DNA of 64,000 nt. Origin: Phascolomyces articulosus. Taxonomy: Eukaryota; Mucoromycota; Mucoromycetes; Mucorales; Lichtheimiaceae. The translations under genes were made by a program, and so were the position numbers. The notes beneath the pieces are model-generated. The model had not been told where the DNA came from. It worked only from the letters and a program-made list of their open reading frames with translations, and made no database searches. Below, piece by piece: positions 35,640-47,916 of the stretch. Position 1 is the first letter of the stretch. Each line of letters starts with the position of its first letter. The stretch spans positions 682,001-746,000 of the forward strand of contig JAIXMP010000005.1 of assembly GCA_025677815.1 (NCBI GenBank), read 5' to 3'.

Positions 35640-37060
35640 GTCCTTTATTTCAACCTTATGACAAGAGCATCCATCAATAACTTGCTGAATGGTGGGTTTA
35701 AAGTCGTATCGTGAATAATCAAGTACGGCGAGAAGATATTTGAGATATTGAAATCAACAATGTTCCAATTATTATTCCATTGTGACGTGTCTGCCTTTGT
35801 TATATATTTTGGTATTCCAATTACATGTTGTATATGTCCCAAATGCCAATACAATGGATGACCGTTGAAATAGAGCGTTTGGTATATATGTTCTCAGATG
35901 TTGTCCGAGTACCATCAATGTTCGAAGGTTTGGATTGATAGTCATTTTTCACACAGACCTTGTTGATGAGTCTTCACTGTTATCACCGTCATTGATAAAA
36001 GAGGATAATTTTTTTTATCATACTTGGATAGAATTTAGTACTGCCCCTGTCCCTAAATAAACCCGGGCGCCCTGTGGATTTAATCTCCAAAGCGAGATGG
36101 ATAAGGTTGGGACAATCCAAAACTTGCACCAAGTCCATTCTTTATTTGGTTGTTGATATGTTCGATGGTAATTAATAGCAAGTGTCAATGACGTCAGTTG
36201 TTTTCCCATTTTTGAAGAAGATCCATATAGGTTGAGCCTACAATCGTTAATAAAATGATTCGAAGGAGCAGAGTTTTTACCATAATCCAGTCATTGTTTA
36301 TTGGAACAAGAAAGAAAAAAGTAAGTTTCATTTTCTTTCATGGTTCATATGTATATACATAGCCATTTTTAGTTCTCGCACCTGATCTAGATTTGCATTC
36401 TCCAATATAGATAGATCAGTATTTCTTTTTGACTTTTTCAGGTATCCAACCTCTTGAATCAATACTTGTCAAATACGGTGTTATTTTTCCATCATGATAA
36501 AGGCAGATGAAGTGGCAGCAACTCGATTTTTTTCCCCATTACCGTAAGGAAGAATACATGGGGGAAACAAACATAGGATCGTCAACGTTTGGAGACCAAG
36601 GAACATTAAAAGACAGTCTTTTCGTGTATTGCCATGTAGTTTTGTAGGTTCTGGTGGCATGGTATACATCAAATCCATTAGGTTATTTTTGACACGTTCG
36701 GTAAGTTTTTGTTTTATTTCTTGATATTTTTCTTGGAATTCTTCTTCGTCTCAAGTATCCGTCTCCATAGCATATGCACCTCGCTCAACTCATGCGCTTT
36801 CATGACAGCTTCTCCACGGCCGAGTTTTTTTTTTTTAATGCTCAGCATAGTTCGAGTTGGTCGTCTGGACTTGTTTTCTCTATTGCTTTTGGTTCCTCCG
36901 GTTCCTTTATTTTCGATTCCTCGATTGATTCCGATTCGTCTTCTGAATCCTCCATTCCTGTTTCCCCGTAATAATCTGATGGTGAGTCTTCTCGTTGGAT
37001 TTGAATTAGGATTTATTTTTTTACCGAGAAAGAAAAAACGCGTTTTTTGGAACTGAAAAA
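35640..37060 (-). pseudogene. Frameshifted relic ORF, probably of a multicopy fungal element
   Basis: Minus-strand pieces of one protein can be followed through several frame switches. First comes an acidic part with EDSPSDYYGETGMEDSEDES (about 37010-36860). After a slip in an A12 run the frame reads GRGEAVMKAHELSEVHMLW. Then MDLMYTMPPEPTKLHGNTRK (from 36678) switches to WSPNVDDPMFVSPMYSSLR, then HDGKITPYLTSIDSRGWIPE and SILENANLDQVRELKMAMYI. Finally FINDCRLNLYGSSSKMGKQL leads into NKEWTWCKFWIVPTLSI and GARVYLGTGAVLN, followed by a stop at 36018; a last piece lies at 35854-35645. At least four frame changes mean it cannot be translated as one protein. The composition and position inside a gene desert suggest a decayed transposon or repeat-family gene; the family is not identified. 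Confidence 0.6.
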
Positions 37061-37871
37061 AATATGCAAAACCTCATGTTTGTGTTGTAACACGAAGGTT
37101 TTTGGGGTTTTAATACTTTTATGTATCAATGCGATTGGATCATATAATTATGTATAATAAACCGGCACGAAACATTCAAGACTATATATTAATAACCCAA
37201 GGGCCATTATCACTGATTACAACAAAATAAATTAGAAATAGAACCAATATCAAAAACTATTACGTTTAATAAAAAAAGCGGTCGATCCCACTTATCGCTA
37301 TATATATATTCTATATTGATATCTGTGGCTCCTAAGAGACATTATATTTATGGAGTATGCGTTATGTATTATAATAACGGATAATTTGATAAAGGATAAG
37401 ATATGTATATAGAACATAAAAGAGACAAGGTCTTACCTAACTATGTTACTTGTATGATATATACTACTGTATCTTTGACTTCATTATAGGGCAAATAGAG
37501 AGTTTCAATCTGGTAGCAACAATGGCAAAGATGTAGTATATAATGGATCCGAACAAGCGATTGAGAATTGACTTTTTTTATACGTCAAGATTGAAATCTC
37601 TGGGTTTTTTCTTTAAATCAATAAGCATGCTGGATTGTACTATACTAAACAGCCAATTTACTTGGAAAAGACACTTTTCATTATCAAACTAACAAGTATA
37701 TTAAACGCTTTATAACACAAGTACACGTAATATATAGATGGAACGAGTTAAAATGCCAACACTTTTTAATTATTCAAAAGATTTATTTTTTTTTTCCAAA
37801 GGAGAAAAAAATATATATATTATAACCCTCTTATGATCAAAGACTTGTATTTAGGGTGCTTATCCCATAAG

Positions 37872-37973
37872 AGGGTGTGTTGATTTGGTTGGTGTGCTGG
37901 GGGTGCTGATTCGGTTGGTGTGTTGGTGGTGCTGATTTGGTTGGTGGTGGGGATGGGGAGCAACCCCCATCCC
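37872..37973 (+). repeat. Degenerate 26-27 bp tandem repeat ending in a GC-rich hairpin
   Basis: Three imperfect copies of a unit containing GTGCTGATTTGGTTGGTGTG follow one another. They end in GGGATGGGG (37950-37958), AGCAA and CCCCCATCCC (37964-37973), an inverted repeat with 9-bp arms. The block is far richer in G than its surroundings. It may be a minisatellite within, or next to, a decayed repeat element. Confidence 0.65.
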
Positions 37974-38831
37974 ACTTTTACTTAGATGTTCCGAAAAGTT
38001 TATATCCTAGTCATTTTCGAATTTTTTGCAAATTGTGGGTTTGTATTGAAATGTTCGTATTTGGAAATTTATTTAATTTTTGTCGTGCAAAGAGTTCATA
38101 ACGACAAGTCTTAGTTTTGGTGTCATTCGAAAGGTAAAGAAGTGCTGAATACGACCATCGTATTTTTTTTTGACATTCTTATGTAAGTTTCTGAATTTGG
38201 AAAGGAAAAGGGGTGGCGCTGCATTAAGTATAGGAGCTGAGTCGGAGTAGTTACGCAGTGTAACAGCGTAAATTCAAACCACCTGTTGTTTCACATAAGT
38301 TCCTTTTTTTTTGCACCCTAAGCAAAATTATTCTTTTTATTACTCACCATATCCATTATTCTACTACTATATATTTCTGATATCTTTTTTTTTATTTGAT
38401 TCACATGAACCGATTCGTTCATGGCGTGATCTTTGGTTTTTATACAAATACACACTTTTTTTTTGTAAATGACTCACAGTATATAATTATAAGATCTTGA
38501 CATGAGTAAAAGTATAAAAGGGTTGGACTATTGAATTTTTTAACGAACTTCAAACATTTCTCATAGTAAACTACACATAGGTATTTATTCAATACCATGA
38601 CCATATACACCACAACTTTGGTTTTTTAATAAAATGACTTGACACTATGATTGCATGAGTTGGAACCTGGTTTTTTTTTTACCTACATATTTCACGTCTA
38701 GATGATCATGCGTTAAGTACCATAGTTGGTCCAATCACACGCAAGGTTTTTAAATCACCAACTCTTTCCCAGACCAACAACAGGATTGCATTTCTTTTTT
38801 CTCAATCATTTATGGAAGTCACTGTTGCAAG

Positions 38832-38858
38832 TTTTTTTTTTTTTTTTTTTTTTTTTTT
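38832..38858 (+). repeat. Poly(T) run of 27
   Basis: An uninterrupted T tract in the gene desert, preceded by TGTTGCAAG and followed by GGAATAATG. It could be a decayed retroelement tail read from the minus strand or simple slippage; no element body is recognisable next to it. Confidence 0.85.
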
Positions 38859-41800
38859 GGAATAATGATCTATGTAGTACAATGTCCAGTGTTAATTTTA
38901 CCCGGAAGGAAAAGGTTGAATTAAATGAGAGGTGAAAATAAGTGAGGATATCTTAAACTATCAGTAATGTACCCTTTTGTATTAGAGGGCAAATTTTGAT
39001 TGACTTAACTGACGGTTGAATTTATATGAGCGAGAGTTTAATGAAAGCGATCATAATTATTATTATAGTATTTGTAGGAACCGAGGAAAAACATAAAACT
39101 GGTACGTACTATATTCTTGGTGTATGGATGAAGAGGATTATTGTGGGCGAGTTATGTGGTTGACAGTACAGACTATTCATTAATATTTGATACGACCATA
39201 ATTCATTACTGACTCTACATCATTTTTAAAAATAACGTATACCACGATCAAAGTCAATTTAATCTTTAGTTCTCATGAAACGCAATTGATAAGGCCAATA
39301 ACAATTGTGGTGTGTACGTACTATATAAAAATGTTTATCCGCCGACACTATCATTAAGAGAATGGGATAAGTTGATAAGGATGAAGACCTGCAGCACACT
39401 AGTTAATTCATGTTCAAAAATCAACGTGGATGAGATATTGATATATATATTATTGATAGCACCTATTATATTATCGACACTGATGGCAAAAACACAGAAA
39501 AAGCATTCGAAATTTCAAAACCTCCATCTATTATATCATTGATACCCGTCACTGACCCTTTTTGATTCATTCACTATGACAGTTAACTGCCAACAAAATT
39601 TCATGATACAGCTAACAGGATTTTGGCAATGTGGGAGCCATGGAAATATCATGGCACCTCATATGTGACATCTTAACACAATTTTTATCAAATTTGAACA
39701 CGACAAAGGATAGGATAAATTTGTTGATTTTTTTTTATATTTGGTGAGACGAGCCATTATTCTTGAAAAAATGTGATGTAACAACAAAAACAGTCAACAA
39801 CTATACGGGTAACCAGAGGAATTATTGGCGAAATCACTAATGCCAACCATAAATAACGATAATTAATCAGCTAAAACCAGGATTTAATACCTAGGGATTT
39901 ACATACGTACATACTATTATAAACATTCTTCTTTGATAATATTTGACATATGAATAAGTTGATAACTTTTTTTAGTTGAAAAGAAAAGAATATAAATAAT
40001 GAAATATAAACTCTCATAGATTCATTTCAAAAACAATTGAAAGGTTTGGATTGGAGAGGTTGAAAGTAAAAAGTTATGCTGAAAAAGGATGGATGCTGGA
40101 GTTTTCATATTCGTATTAGGATAGCTAAGTTAGTGTACTTATTTCTTTCAGGCTACGCAATAAAAAGAATGTTATCGTCACCCATGAATATTTATTTGAT
40201 TGACGGGTTTCCTAATTTATTATTTATTGATAAGGAGGATGGTACTGTATGACTATAGGCAATTTTAATAAGCTGGTAAAAAAAACGACACCAGTCCAAT
40301 AAAAAACAATCAACATGGACAACAACAAAAAAAAAATGAAAGGAGTAATCTTGGCACAAGAGCGCTTTAGGACTACCATTTGCATCAGCTCCTTTGGTAT
40401 ACTATTTATGAAATCTACTACTTTTCTCATCAGCTCTTAATATCTGGGGTGCGACATAGTCAAACTATAAGTTTCCGATAGAAGCAAACACCTTGTTGTA
40501 GTTGAAAAATGTTATAGAAATTGTAAAAGAAATGCAGCATTAATAGTAGTAGTAGTTAGCGTTATCAATAAGTAAATAACTGCTGCTTTAAGTATAAGAC
40601 ATTGTGTTGTTTGCTGTTACTGGTGGTGGTGGAGTTGTTAAATTTCCTAAATAATGACTGAACACACATCACATTGTTGCCAGCACTTCTTCAAGAAAAA
40701 AATAATGATGGATATTATTCTGGTTCATATTCTTTCTCCTTGTCGAATATGCTGCTATATACTTTACTTCTAAATTGTAGTTTATAATTGATATCGTCAT
40801 GCCTTACCTTTACTCCACAACCAGGAGATCAATTGTAGTTGTTGAAGAAAGGAATGTCTTATTATTTAATGTGATACTTTTTGTGTGTCTTTATAATTTC
40901 CAGAGGTGCACAATGGGATTACTAAATTAGTAGACATCCGATAGTCAGTCAACTCCCAGAGTATCACAAAAAAAAGTTGCTTGCATTTATCTTATACATA
41001 GAACAATTTCTCGCATTGATAGAAAAATGGCATAATGTTAATAATGTACGGGTATTTTTTTTATAAAAATAATATTATCTATTTAATAAAAGTAGGTCCG
41101 AAATAAAAATACATGACCATGTATAGTACATTATTATAATATGAAATAAAGATTTCATCCAACCCTCTTATCGTCTACGTAGCTAGAAATAAGAAAGAAG
41201 TTCCCAAAAAAAATAACATCCTTACATACTTACTAATGTCTTTCGCTCATCAACAACGCAACCATAACTCTATATACATATAATGACATGTGGTGACCTC
41301 TTTTTTCATGATTGGATAAACAGGTTATTCATTCTCTAGACCCCCCAAATAAGTGATGATATATCGGAAGAATAACAGGAAGGCTCCTTCAAATAAAACA
41401 CCCTATCCGCGGGAAAATGTGTAGCAGTTACTACAATTGAGTTTTTTCTTGTATGAATACAGTATAATGAAGTCAAATGACACTTAGAAACGGATGATAC
41501 CATTTTTATTGGTGTTATAAAAGAAAATAAGGCAACAACTTCTTTCACGATAAAACAAGATGGAATGTTATACAAATATAAAGTTTTCTTGTTGTTGTTG
41601 GTTGTGAAATCTTTTATCATGGTAAACATATGAAGATCGTTTCTCTCTTTCTTATCTTTGTATAACCATTCCGGTATTTGTTTAGTAATACATACTTTTT
41701 GTTATTGAAAAACAAAACAGGGTTATCTATTGACATGTAGCCAATAGTCATTGCCATTGATTTTTGTCTTAGTAATTGTCTTTTTTTTTTTTACATAACT

Positions 41801-43062
41801 TTATATTATTTATTTTGAAAATCATGCCTTAAATGGAATACTTATGTTCTTGAATCATTAAAAAGAAGTTTTTTATAACATACAAAAAAATTAACCCGTG
41901 TCTCTGGTTTTTTTAGATTGAAATGATTTGAAGTACAGGTATAAAATAATAGTTTTTTTAGCTGGGGTTACAAAAGGATGATTGTTACACGATCTATAAC
42001 CCCTCATCATCCGAAAATGCCAGTGTATTACTCATTAATTGTACTTCAACTCTTCATCCAGCTATTTTTATATAGATTGTTCATCCAGTGTATAACAAAT
42101 ATACATGTATATATATCTTCAATCACAATCATTCACTCCATCATGATGATGATTACAGGATGAAGTTCAGTCATCTCATGTTGAGTAACATAAAAAAAAC
42201 TATAATAATACACTACTGGTGCATTATTGATGACACAACTAGGTTAATCTAGATTTATTTGTATAAAATATATAAACTTTTTCTTTCTGAATTGTATTAA
42301 AAAATGGGTTACATGTTTGTGTTGCTGGTGACTTGAACTAAACTTGAAAAGGTATTCAACTTGTTTGTACAGTAAAATGTGGTATCATCATAAAAAAAAA
42401 AATAAAGTGTCGCAGCTTATCACCGCGCCTCTGAAATGATCAAAATTTCTCGTTACACCCACGGATTAAGATGGGATCTTTTCTTTGTGTTCAAAACAAC
42501 GTTCAAATGATACAAACATGTCAGTTATCCAATGATTTTTTTTATAATACTCCTTTATTTTCCCCCCAATTTTTTTTAATATGCTATTATTTACCAAAAA
42601 AGAATAGAAACCCGTAAAATTTTATATCTTTTGCAAAATAATGAAGATGTCCAAAAGAAATAAATGAAGAGTTATTTATTTCCAATTGAGAAACCAAAGG
42701 AAAAGGTGAATTATGTAAATAAAATGAAGTTTATTTTATATAAATAGAAAGAGAGAAAGAGAATCGATCATCTCTTCTTGGACTTGATTGTAATTAGAAT
42801 ATAGATAATTGAAATCAATAAATGAAAAATACAAAATTGAGTGTGGGGGAACATACAATGTTCAATTAATAAATGGTTTTTACCATCCTAGTGTTTTTTT
42901 TTGTCATACTGAAGTGAAGTACATATGATGAAATATGTTGAGTGTGGCTCGAGTACACTGAGTCATGGCGCGGTATGCTGACTTTTAATTACCTGACTCT
43001 ATTGTTAGAAACAACAGGAATTGAAAAAATAAGTAAAAAAAAAAAACCATTATAATTGCATA

Positions 43063-44945
43063 ATGAATGAAGAGGAACGACCGATCGTCAGTGTTCGTCA
43101 AAGAGCAGCTGCTATTAACCGAACAGTTATAGAAGAACAACAAAGATCAAGGTAGGTCTATTCAATGTATACCTTGCCTCTTTTTTTTCCATCTTCGATC
43201 GTTTAATAATAATAATAATAAAACTTATTTCTCATGAATCAGGCACACCATCAAGAAAGCAGGATCTGGATTAATAGCAGGTAAAAACACATTGAATCAG
43301 TGAAATAAAAATTAATATTTATTAATAATACTTGTAAAAAAAGTTAGAAAACCATGGCGATCAGTAGGAACGAATGCAAACACGACTACACTATCACGTC
43401 GTCCTGTGTTACCACCATCGTCGACTACTTTAAGATCACACCATCAAAAATTGGATTTACATAATGATACGGTTGAGAAAAGACGAGCCAGTAATATCAA
43501 TAATAATACTAATGCTAGTACTACTAGTAGTAGGCTCTCTTATCGACCAATGACAACAGTAACAACAGCTACTACAAGTAGATTACCACAACGTAGAACG
43601 GCAGCCACCACTACTACCGCACAAGTTAATCATCCACTGCGACTTGGTAAACGTGAGCTATCAAACAATGAACGAGATGAACTAGTATATACCATGAAAC
43701 AACGAAAAATGACAATGCATGAAAATCAACCACAACAGCCCTCTCGTCATCGTGTTCAAATAGAACGATCTTCTTTAAAAGGTAGCCGACATAGTCATTA
43801 CCAAACAACACCAAGACAACGACCCTCCAGTATTGCCAGTACTAGTACAACCAATAGCACCGTCTCTACATCATTACACCCTGTTCTTCATGATGATACC
43901 ATTGCCAATACTTATACAAAATATATACAATGGCAATTCGTTACGTTGGATGCAGATGAATCCATCGATCGACAAAAGATGGAAGAAGAGGTTTGATGTT
44001 ATTCTCCATTTTTGTTTTTTTTGGGTGGGGACAGATGGAAGTCATTTTGTTATTTTTTTTTTAATTAACAATTACATTTTATTTTTAGAATCGATTATGG
44101 GCAATGTATGATATATTATGGGAACTTCGTCAACACTATCATCATCATCAGGAAGAGGGAGAGGATGACACAAAAGATCCGATCATTAGCATGGTAAATT
44201 TTTTTTTTCAATGTTTGGATAATTAAAATAGAATATATTAAGGTTTTCTTATGTGTCCAAATCCACCCATTTTAGATAGATGATCGGTTAAAAGAATTTT
44301 CCTACATGTATGAACAACTTCAGGATACAGTTCAGGGTGATGGAGCGGGTACCTTGAAACTATCAGGTAAGCAAAAAAAAAAAAAAAAAAAAAGAAAGGG
44401 TTAGAGACACCATACAGGTTTATTTTTAGATGGGAGAGTTTTTTTATAAATAGATATTATTACACCCCATCTTTTTTTATTTATTTATTTCCACTTTTTT
44501 TTTATTGCAATCCATTCATATATTATGTAAATGACTCAGCTCATTCCATTCATTTTTATATATATAGATAGTCTTATTCAAAACCTTCTTACATTATTAC
44601 AAGAAGTACGTACATATACACGCGACCTCTTGAATAAAATGGATGGAGTCATGATGGAATCCAAGGTAAAAAAAAAAAAAAAAGAATATAAAAATAGATG
44701 GATTATGTGTTACTCCAATATTGAAAAACTTTAAAGTTTCTAATTATACGTATTTTTTTTTCACGCGACCTTATTACACACTCACACGCACACACACATA
44801 AACAATGATGAACAACTTTTTGATAAACAATTTCAAGTTGGACGAGCTTGAAACAGATATTCATGCTATTCAAGAATGTCAGCGAATCATGAATAGCGTG
44901 GCGCAAGTAGAGGCTGAAAATCAAAGTTTATCTGCTCTTCTTTGA
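43063..44945 (+). CDS. Protein of unknown function with helical C-terminus, 391 aa, 7 exons
   Basis: Exons 43063-43151, 43243-43280, 43344-43990, 44089-44193, 44276-44366, 44568-44665 and 44838-44945 join in frame to 391 residues. The N-terminus is charged and ordered (VSVRQRAAAINRTVIEEQQR, then HTIKKAGSG). The centre, about residues 60-230, is Thr/Ser/Arg-rich and probably disordered. The C-terminal 130 residues are helical with coiled-coil character: LWAMYDILWELRQHY, IDDRLKEFSYMYEQLQD, SLIQNLLTLLQEVRTYTRDL and LDELETDIHAIQECQRIMN. No membrane or catalytic motif is visible. The layout, a short basic head, linker and coiled coil, is common in cytoskeletal, spindle or scaffold subunits, but I cannot assign it. 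Seven exons with consistent phases make the gene itself credible. Confidence 0.75.
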
Positions 44946-46506
44946 CAAGTCTCTTATTATTATTATTTATTTATTTTTAATAAATGAAGATATAGTAACG
45001 CAATGATGCAACATTATTATTGATTATGATTGTTTTTTTATTATTATGATCCATGGCTAATAATAGCCCATCCTCTTAAAGAAGAACCGGGTAACTCTTC
45101 TCTATTTCATAACTTGTAAAACAAATTTATTATTCATTCTAATTATTATGAATGTGGCAAATACTATTTAGTTTAGTTGTACGTGTGATATATGACATTC
45201 AATTAATTATAATTTAAAGAATGACCTAATTGCTGCATGATTCTTACTCATTGAAAGAGATCCAGTCGGAGAGAGAGATATACCTAACTAACTATCATTA
45301 TAAAATATAATATCAAGAATCAAGAAGAAATGAATAAAAGAAGATACCAAAAGTACGTATAAGTATCATAGAAACGGAGAATATGTCTGACTTTTTTTTT
45401 ATTAATAGTTGCGCGACGAAATGAAACATTGTAGAGATAGATAATAATACTTATTACACAAAAGAAAAAGCAAGTGAAAAAAAAAAGTGGTATGGTTCAA
45501 TGCCGATCCCTACCGAAAACTGTAAAAAAGTTTATAAGTTTCACAGTATAATTTGCTACTAAGAAGATCCCAAAACTGTAAAACTCCGGAAACATAAACT
45601 TTTTGTGCTTCAATATGATCAACTGTTTAAAGTTTTTCTTATTCTCTCCCCCCAAAAAAAAAGATGTTCTTCAAGCTCTCATTCATGTCCACTCCTTTCA
45701 ACTCTCTCTCACTCTTATCCATGATCTATTTCTGGACCAAAGTAAATAAATGAGTAATAATGTACTAATGATATGATAAATTCACACATCCGTAGCAAAA
45801 AAAAAAAACATTACATTACATGACATATTACATTGGTTCCATTGCATTTCAATTTATATATATTCATATAATATATATAATGCATCATTTGAAGTAATGA
45901 ACAAAGAAGAAGAGAATTTCGTCCTCGTTCTTTTAAATTTCCAAATGCGTATGGGGGGATATCGGCACGCCCAATTTGGAAATGACGTTCAAGCTTTTTT
46001 TTTTTGTACGCACTCCCAAAAAAAAATAATTTCGGAATACAACTTTTAAAGAGAGAAAAATTTTGATATATTTTATTTCTATGTACAATCTGATAATAAT
46101 AAGAATAATAATGATAATAATGATAATAAATAATAATAATAATAAGATATAAATACAAAACAATATAAAAATGAGATAATAACAAATAGAAAGAAGGAGG
46201 ATATGTATAATATAGAAATGATGTCAAAGATGTGTGAGATATATGAATTGCCATTTTGTATATATATATGTGTGTGTGTGTGTAATGTGTGTGAGTGTGT
46301 AATTGCAAAAATAATAATAAAAATGTCTGTGTTGCATATGTCATTTGTTGCTGCGGAGGAGGTTAGGATTGGATTGGAAAAAAATGAAAGGAGAAAAAAA
46401 AAATGAACGACTAGTATGTTTTTAGGGATGGGGGTGAAGATATATACCGAGGAAGGAAATATGGGTATAGAAGTAGACGAAAAAAGTAATAAAAAAAAGT
46501 TGTTAT
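44946..46506. other. Convergent intergenic region
   Basis: No gene is seen. It includes a (TG)n microsatellite at about 46268-46299 and AT-trinucleotide runs at 46088-46145. Apparent 150-codon minus frames at 45811-46552 come from these repeats and from TTT/TAT-rich DNA, and probably lie in the 3' UTR of the zinc-finger gene. Confidence 0.5.
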
Positions 46507-47916
46507 TTACTGCATTTCCGATGCATTCGTAATACCAAGAACAGTACCACATCCATTTTCAACACGTAAATGACGATTGAGTGCATCCATACGTGCAAAA
46601 GATTTTTTACAATTGGCACAAGTAAAGGGTTTAATACCCCAATGTAATTTTTCATGTCGATTACGATCATGTTGTCGAGCAAATCGACGACCACATTGAG
46701 AACAAGGAAAAGGTCGTTCTGATGTATGTGTACGCATATGGGAAGTCAAATTATACGCACGTGTAAAAGACTTGCCACAACCTGGATGTTGACAAAAGAA
46801 AGCACCAGGTGCATTTCGTGTTTTACGTTCACTACTACTTCGACGAATCTTATTACCTCCTCCTCCGTTGATTTGTTGACCATTGTTATTTTCAGTAATA
46901 TCACGACTAGCTTTAGGTGGTTCAGAAACACGACGAGGTCGATTCTTGGTAGATCGTGTAGGTGCTGCCAATTTGGCAGGTGTAGTAGGAGGTAATACAG
47001 GAGATGATTTTTGTTGTTGTTGTTGTTGTGATTGTGGCATCGGTGTTGTTGAATTGTTGATGGTAGGATCGGAACTAACAGAAGAGGTGTCAAAATAAAT
47101 ATCAGGAGAAGAACCACGGGTAGGTGTCCAAGATAACCAATCTTGAGGTTGTGTTGAATCCATAAAAGAAGGATCAAGCATAGGTTGTTGTTGTTGATGA
47201 TGGTGTGCATTAGTATGTGTAGGAGCAAAAGGATCGGCAAACAAAAAGTCCGAGTGCCGTTGGTGTGCTTGTGGCTTGATCGGCGTCGGCTCCGTGATAG
47301 AGATGCATGGTTGAATATCTAAACTTAATCGATGTTCTTGAGGTTGTTGTTGAGAGTCTACAAACACTTGGTCATGAACAATCATTGGAGGGGTGGTCAT
47401 CATCGTTGTAGTAGGATGAGGATCCATCATAGAAGGATGATGATGTTCTTGAATTTGCATTCTTGAAACAGCATCTGCAATACCATAAGGATTCATATCC
47501 AAAGGAGCTACCAAAGGTGTCATTGAGACTTGAGTCATATTGATATCCATTGTTTCAGACACAGGTGTATAAAAATATTCACCCCCAGGACTTGTTGCTG
47601 TGGTAGTGACTGTAGCTGCTGCTGCTGTTGTTGTTGCAGTAGTGGTGGATGGATACATATTACCAGGAGATAAATCATTCATGGGTGGCATATGATCCAA
47701 TGAATGATAAGAAGAACATGAAGTATTTAACTCATCAAGAGCTGTAGGTGTTGTAATAGGAATAGAAGGAACACAACAATGAGAGGAAACCATTGTTGTA
47801 TTCATTGAAGAAGTACTAGTAGTTGTGATAGGTGGCATCCAGGCCTCAGTAGTTGCAGGAAGATATGCAATTTGATACACTGTTTCTTGATTATGTTGTT
47901 GTTGATGTGAGTCCAT
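46507..47916 (-). CDS. C2H2 zinc-finger transcription factor, Crz1-like, 469 aa
   Basis: Single-exon frame, ATG at 47916. Three C-terminal zinc fingers bind DNA: residues 375-397 (CQHPGCGKSFTRAYNLTSHM), 405-425 (CSQCGRRFARQHDRNRHEKL) and 433-456 (CANCKKSFARMDALNRHLR, with a final Cys in place of the last His). The RAYNL-SH-RTH, ARQHD-RHE-LH and AR-DALNRH helices match the Crz1/Prz1 family of calcineurin-regulated factors closely. Residues 50-55 (PSIPIT) fit the PxIxIT calcineurin docking consensus exactly, and much of the region before the fingers is Thr/Ser/Gln-rich, as in Crz1. A basic RRVSEPPK and KIRRSSSERK segment before the fingers could be a nuclear localisation signal. Orthology is probable rather than certain. 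Confidence 0.88.
   Translation of the reverse strand: MDSHQQQHNQETVYQIAYLPATTEAWMPPITTTSTSSMNTTMVSSHCCVPSIPITTPTALDELNTSCSSYHSLDHMPPMNDLSPGNMYPSTTTATTTAAAATVTTTATSPGGEYFYTPVSETMDINMTQVSMTPLVAPLDMNPYGIADAVSRMQIQEHHHPSMMDPHPTTTMMTTPPMIVHDQVFVDSQQQPQEHRLSLDIQPCISITEPTPIKPQAHQRHSDFLFADPFAPTHTNAHHHQQQQPMLDPSFMDSTQPQDWLSWTPTRGSSPDIYFDTSSVSSDPTINNSTTPMPQSQQQQQQKSSPVLPPTTPAKLAAPTRSTKNRPRRVSEPPKASRDITENNNGQQINGGGGNKIRRSSSERKTRNAPGAFFCQHPGCGKSFTRAYNLTSHMRTHTSERPFPCSQCGRRFARQHDRNRHEKLHWGIKPFTCANCKKSFARMDALNRHLRVENGCGTVLGITNASEMQ

Larger units (their letters stand above)
37061..43062. other. Six-kilobase gene desert
   Basis: No supportable gene on either strand. All open frames are under 100 codons, AT-driven and without domains. 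Local structures are a GT/GGTG-rich degenerate repeat with a hairpin at 37872-37973 and a 27-base T run at 38832-38858. A GC-richer patch at 38210-38290 contains GTTACGCAGTGTAAC, a hairpin that could be a transposon end. The composition shift near 37.85-38.30 kb suggests inserted repeat DNA. Confidence 0.55.

Noticed and set aside
38255..38285. Possible tRNA T-arm (AAATTCAAACCACC)
   Set aside because: No matching acceptor, D or anticodon stems could be laid out around it; no tRNA gene was recognisable anywhere in the window.
40224..40430. 68-codon minus-strand frame beginning MRKVVDFINSIPKEL
   Set aside because: The second half is hydrophobic T-run translation and there is no continuation across a splice site.
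41336..41629. 97-codon minus-strand frame
   Set aside because: AT-driven codons, no domain, no flanking exon signals despite a few plausible-looking residues.
45811..46552. Overlapping 157-177 codon minus-strand frames with His/Tyr/Ile repeats
   Set aside because: They arise from CA/TG and TTA microsatellites; likely 3' UTR of the zinc-finger gene.
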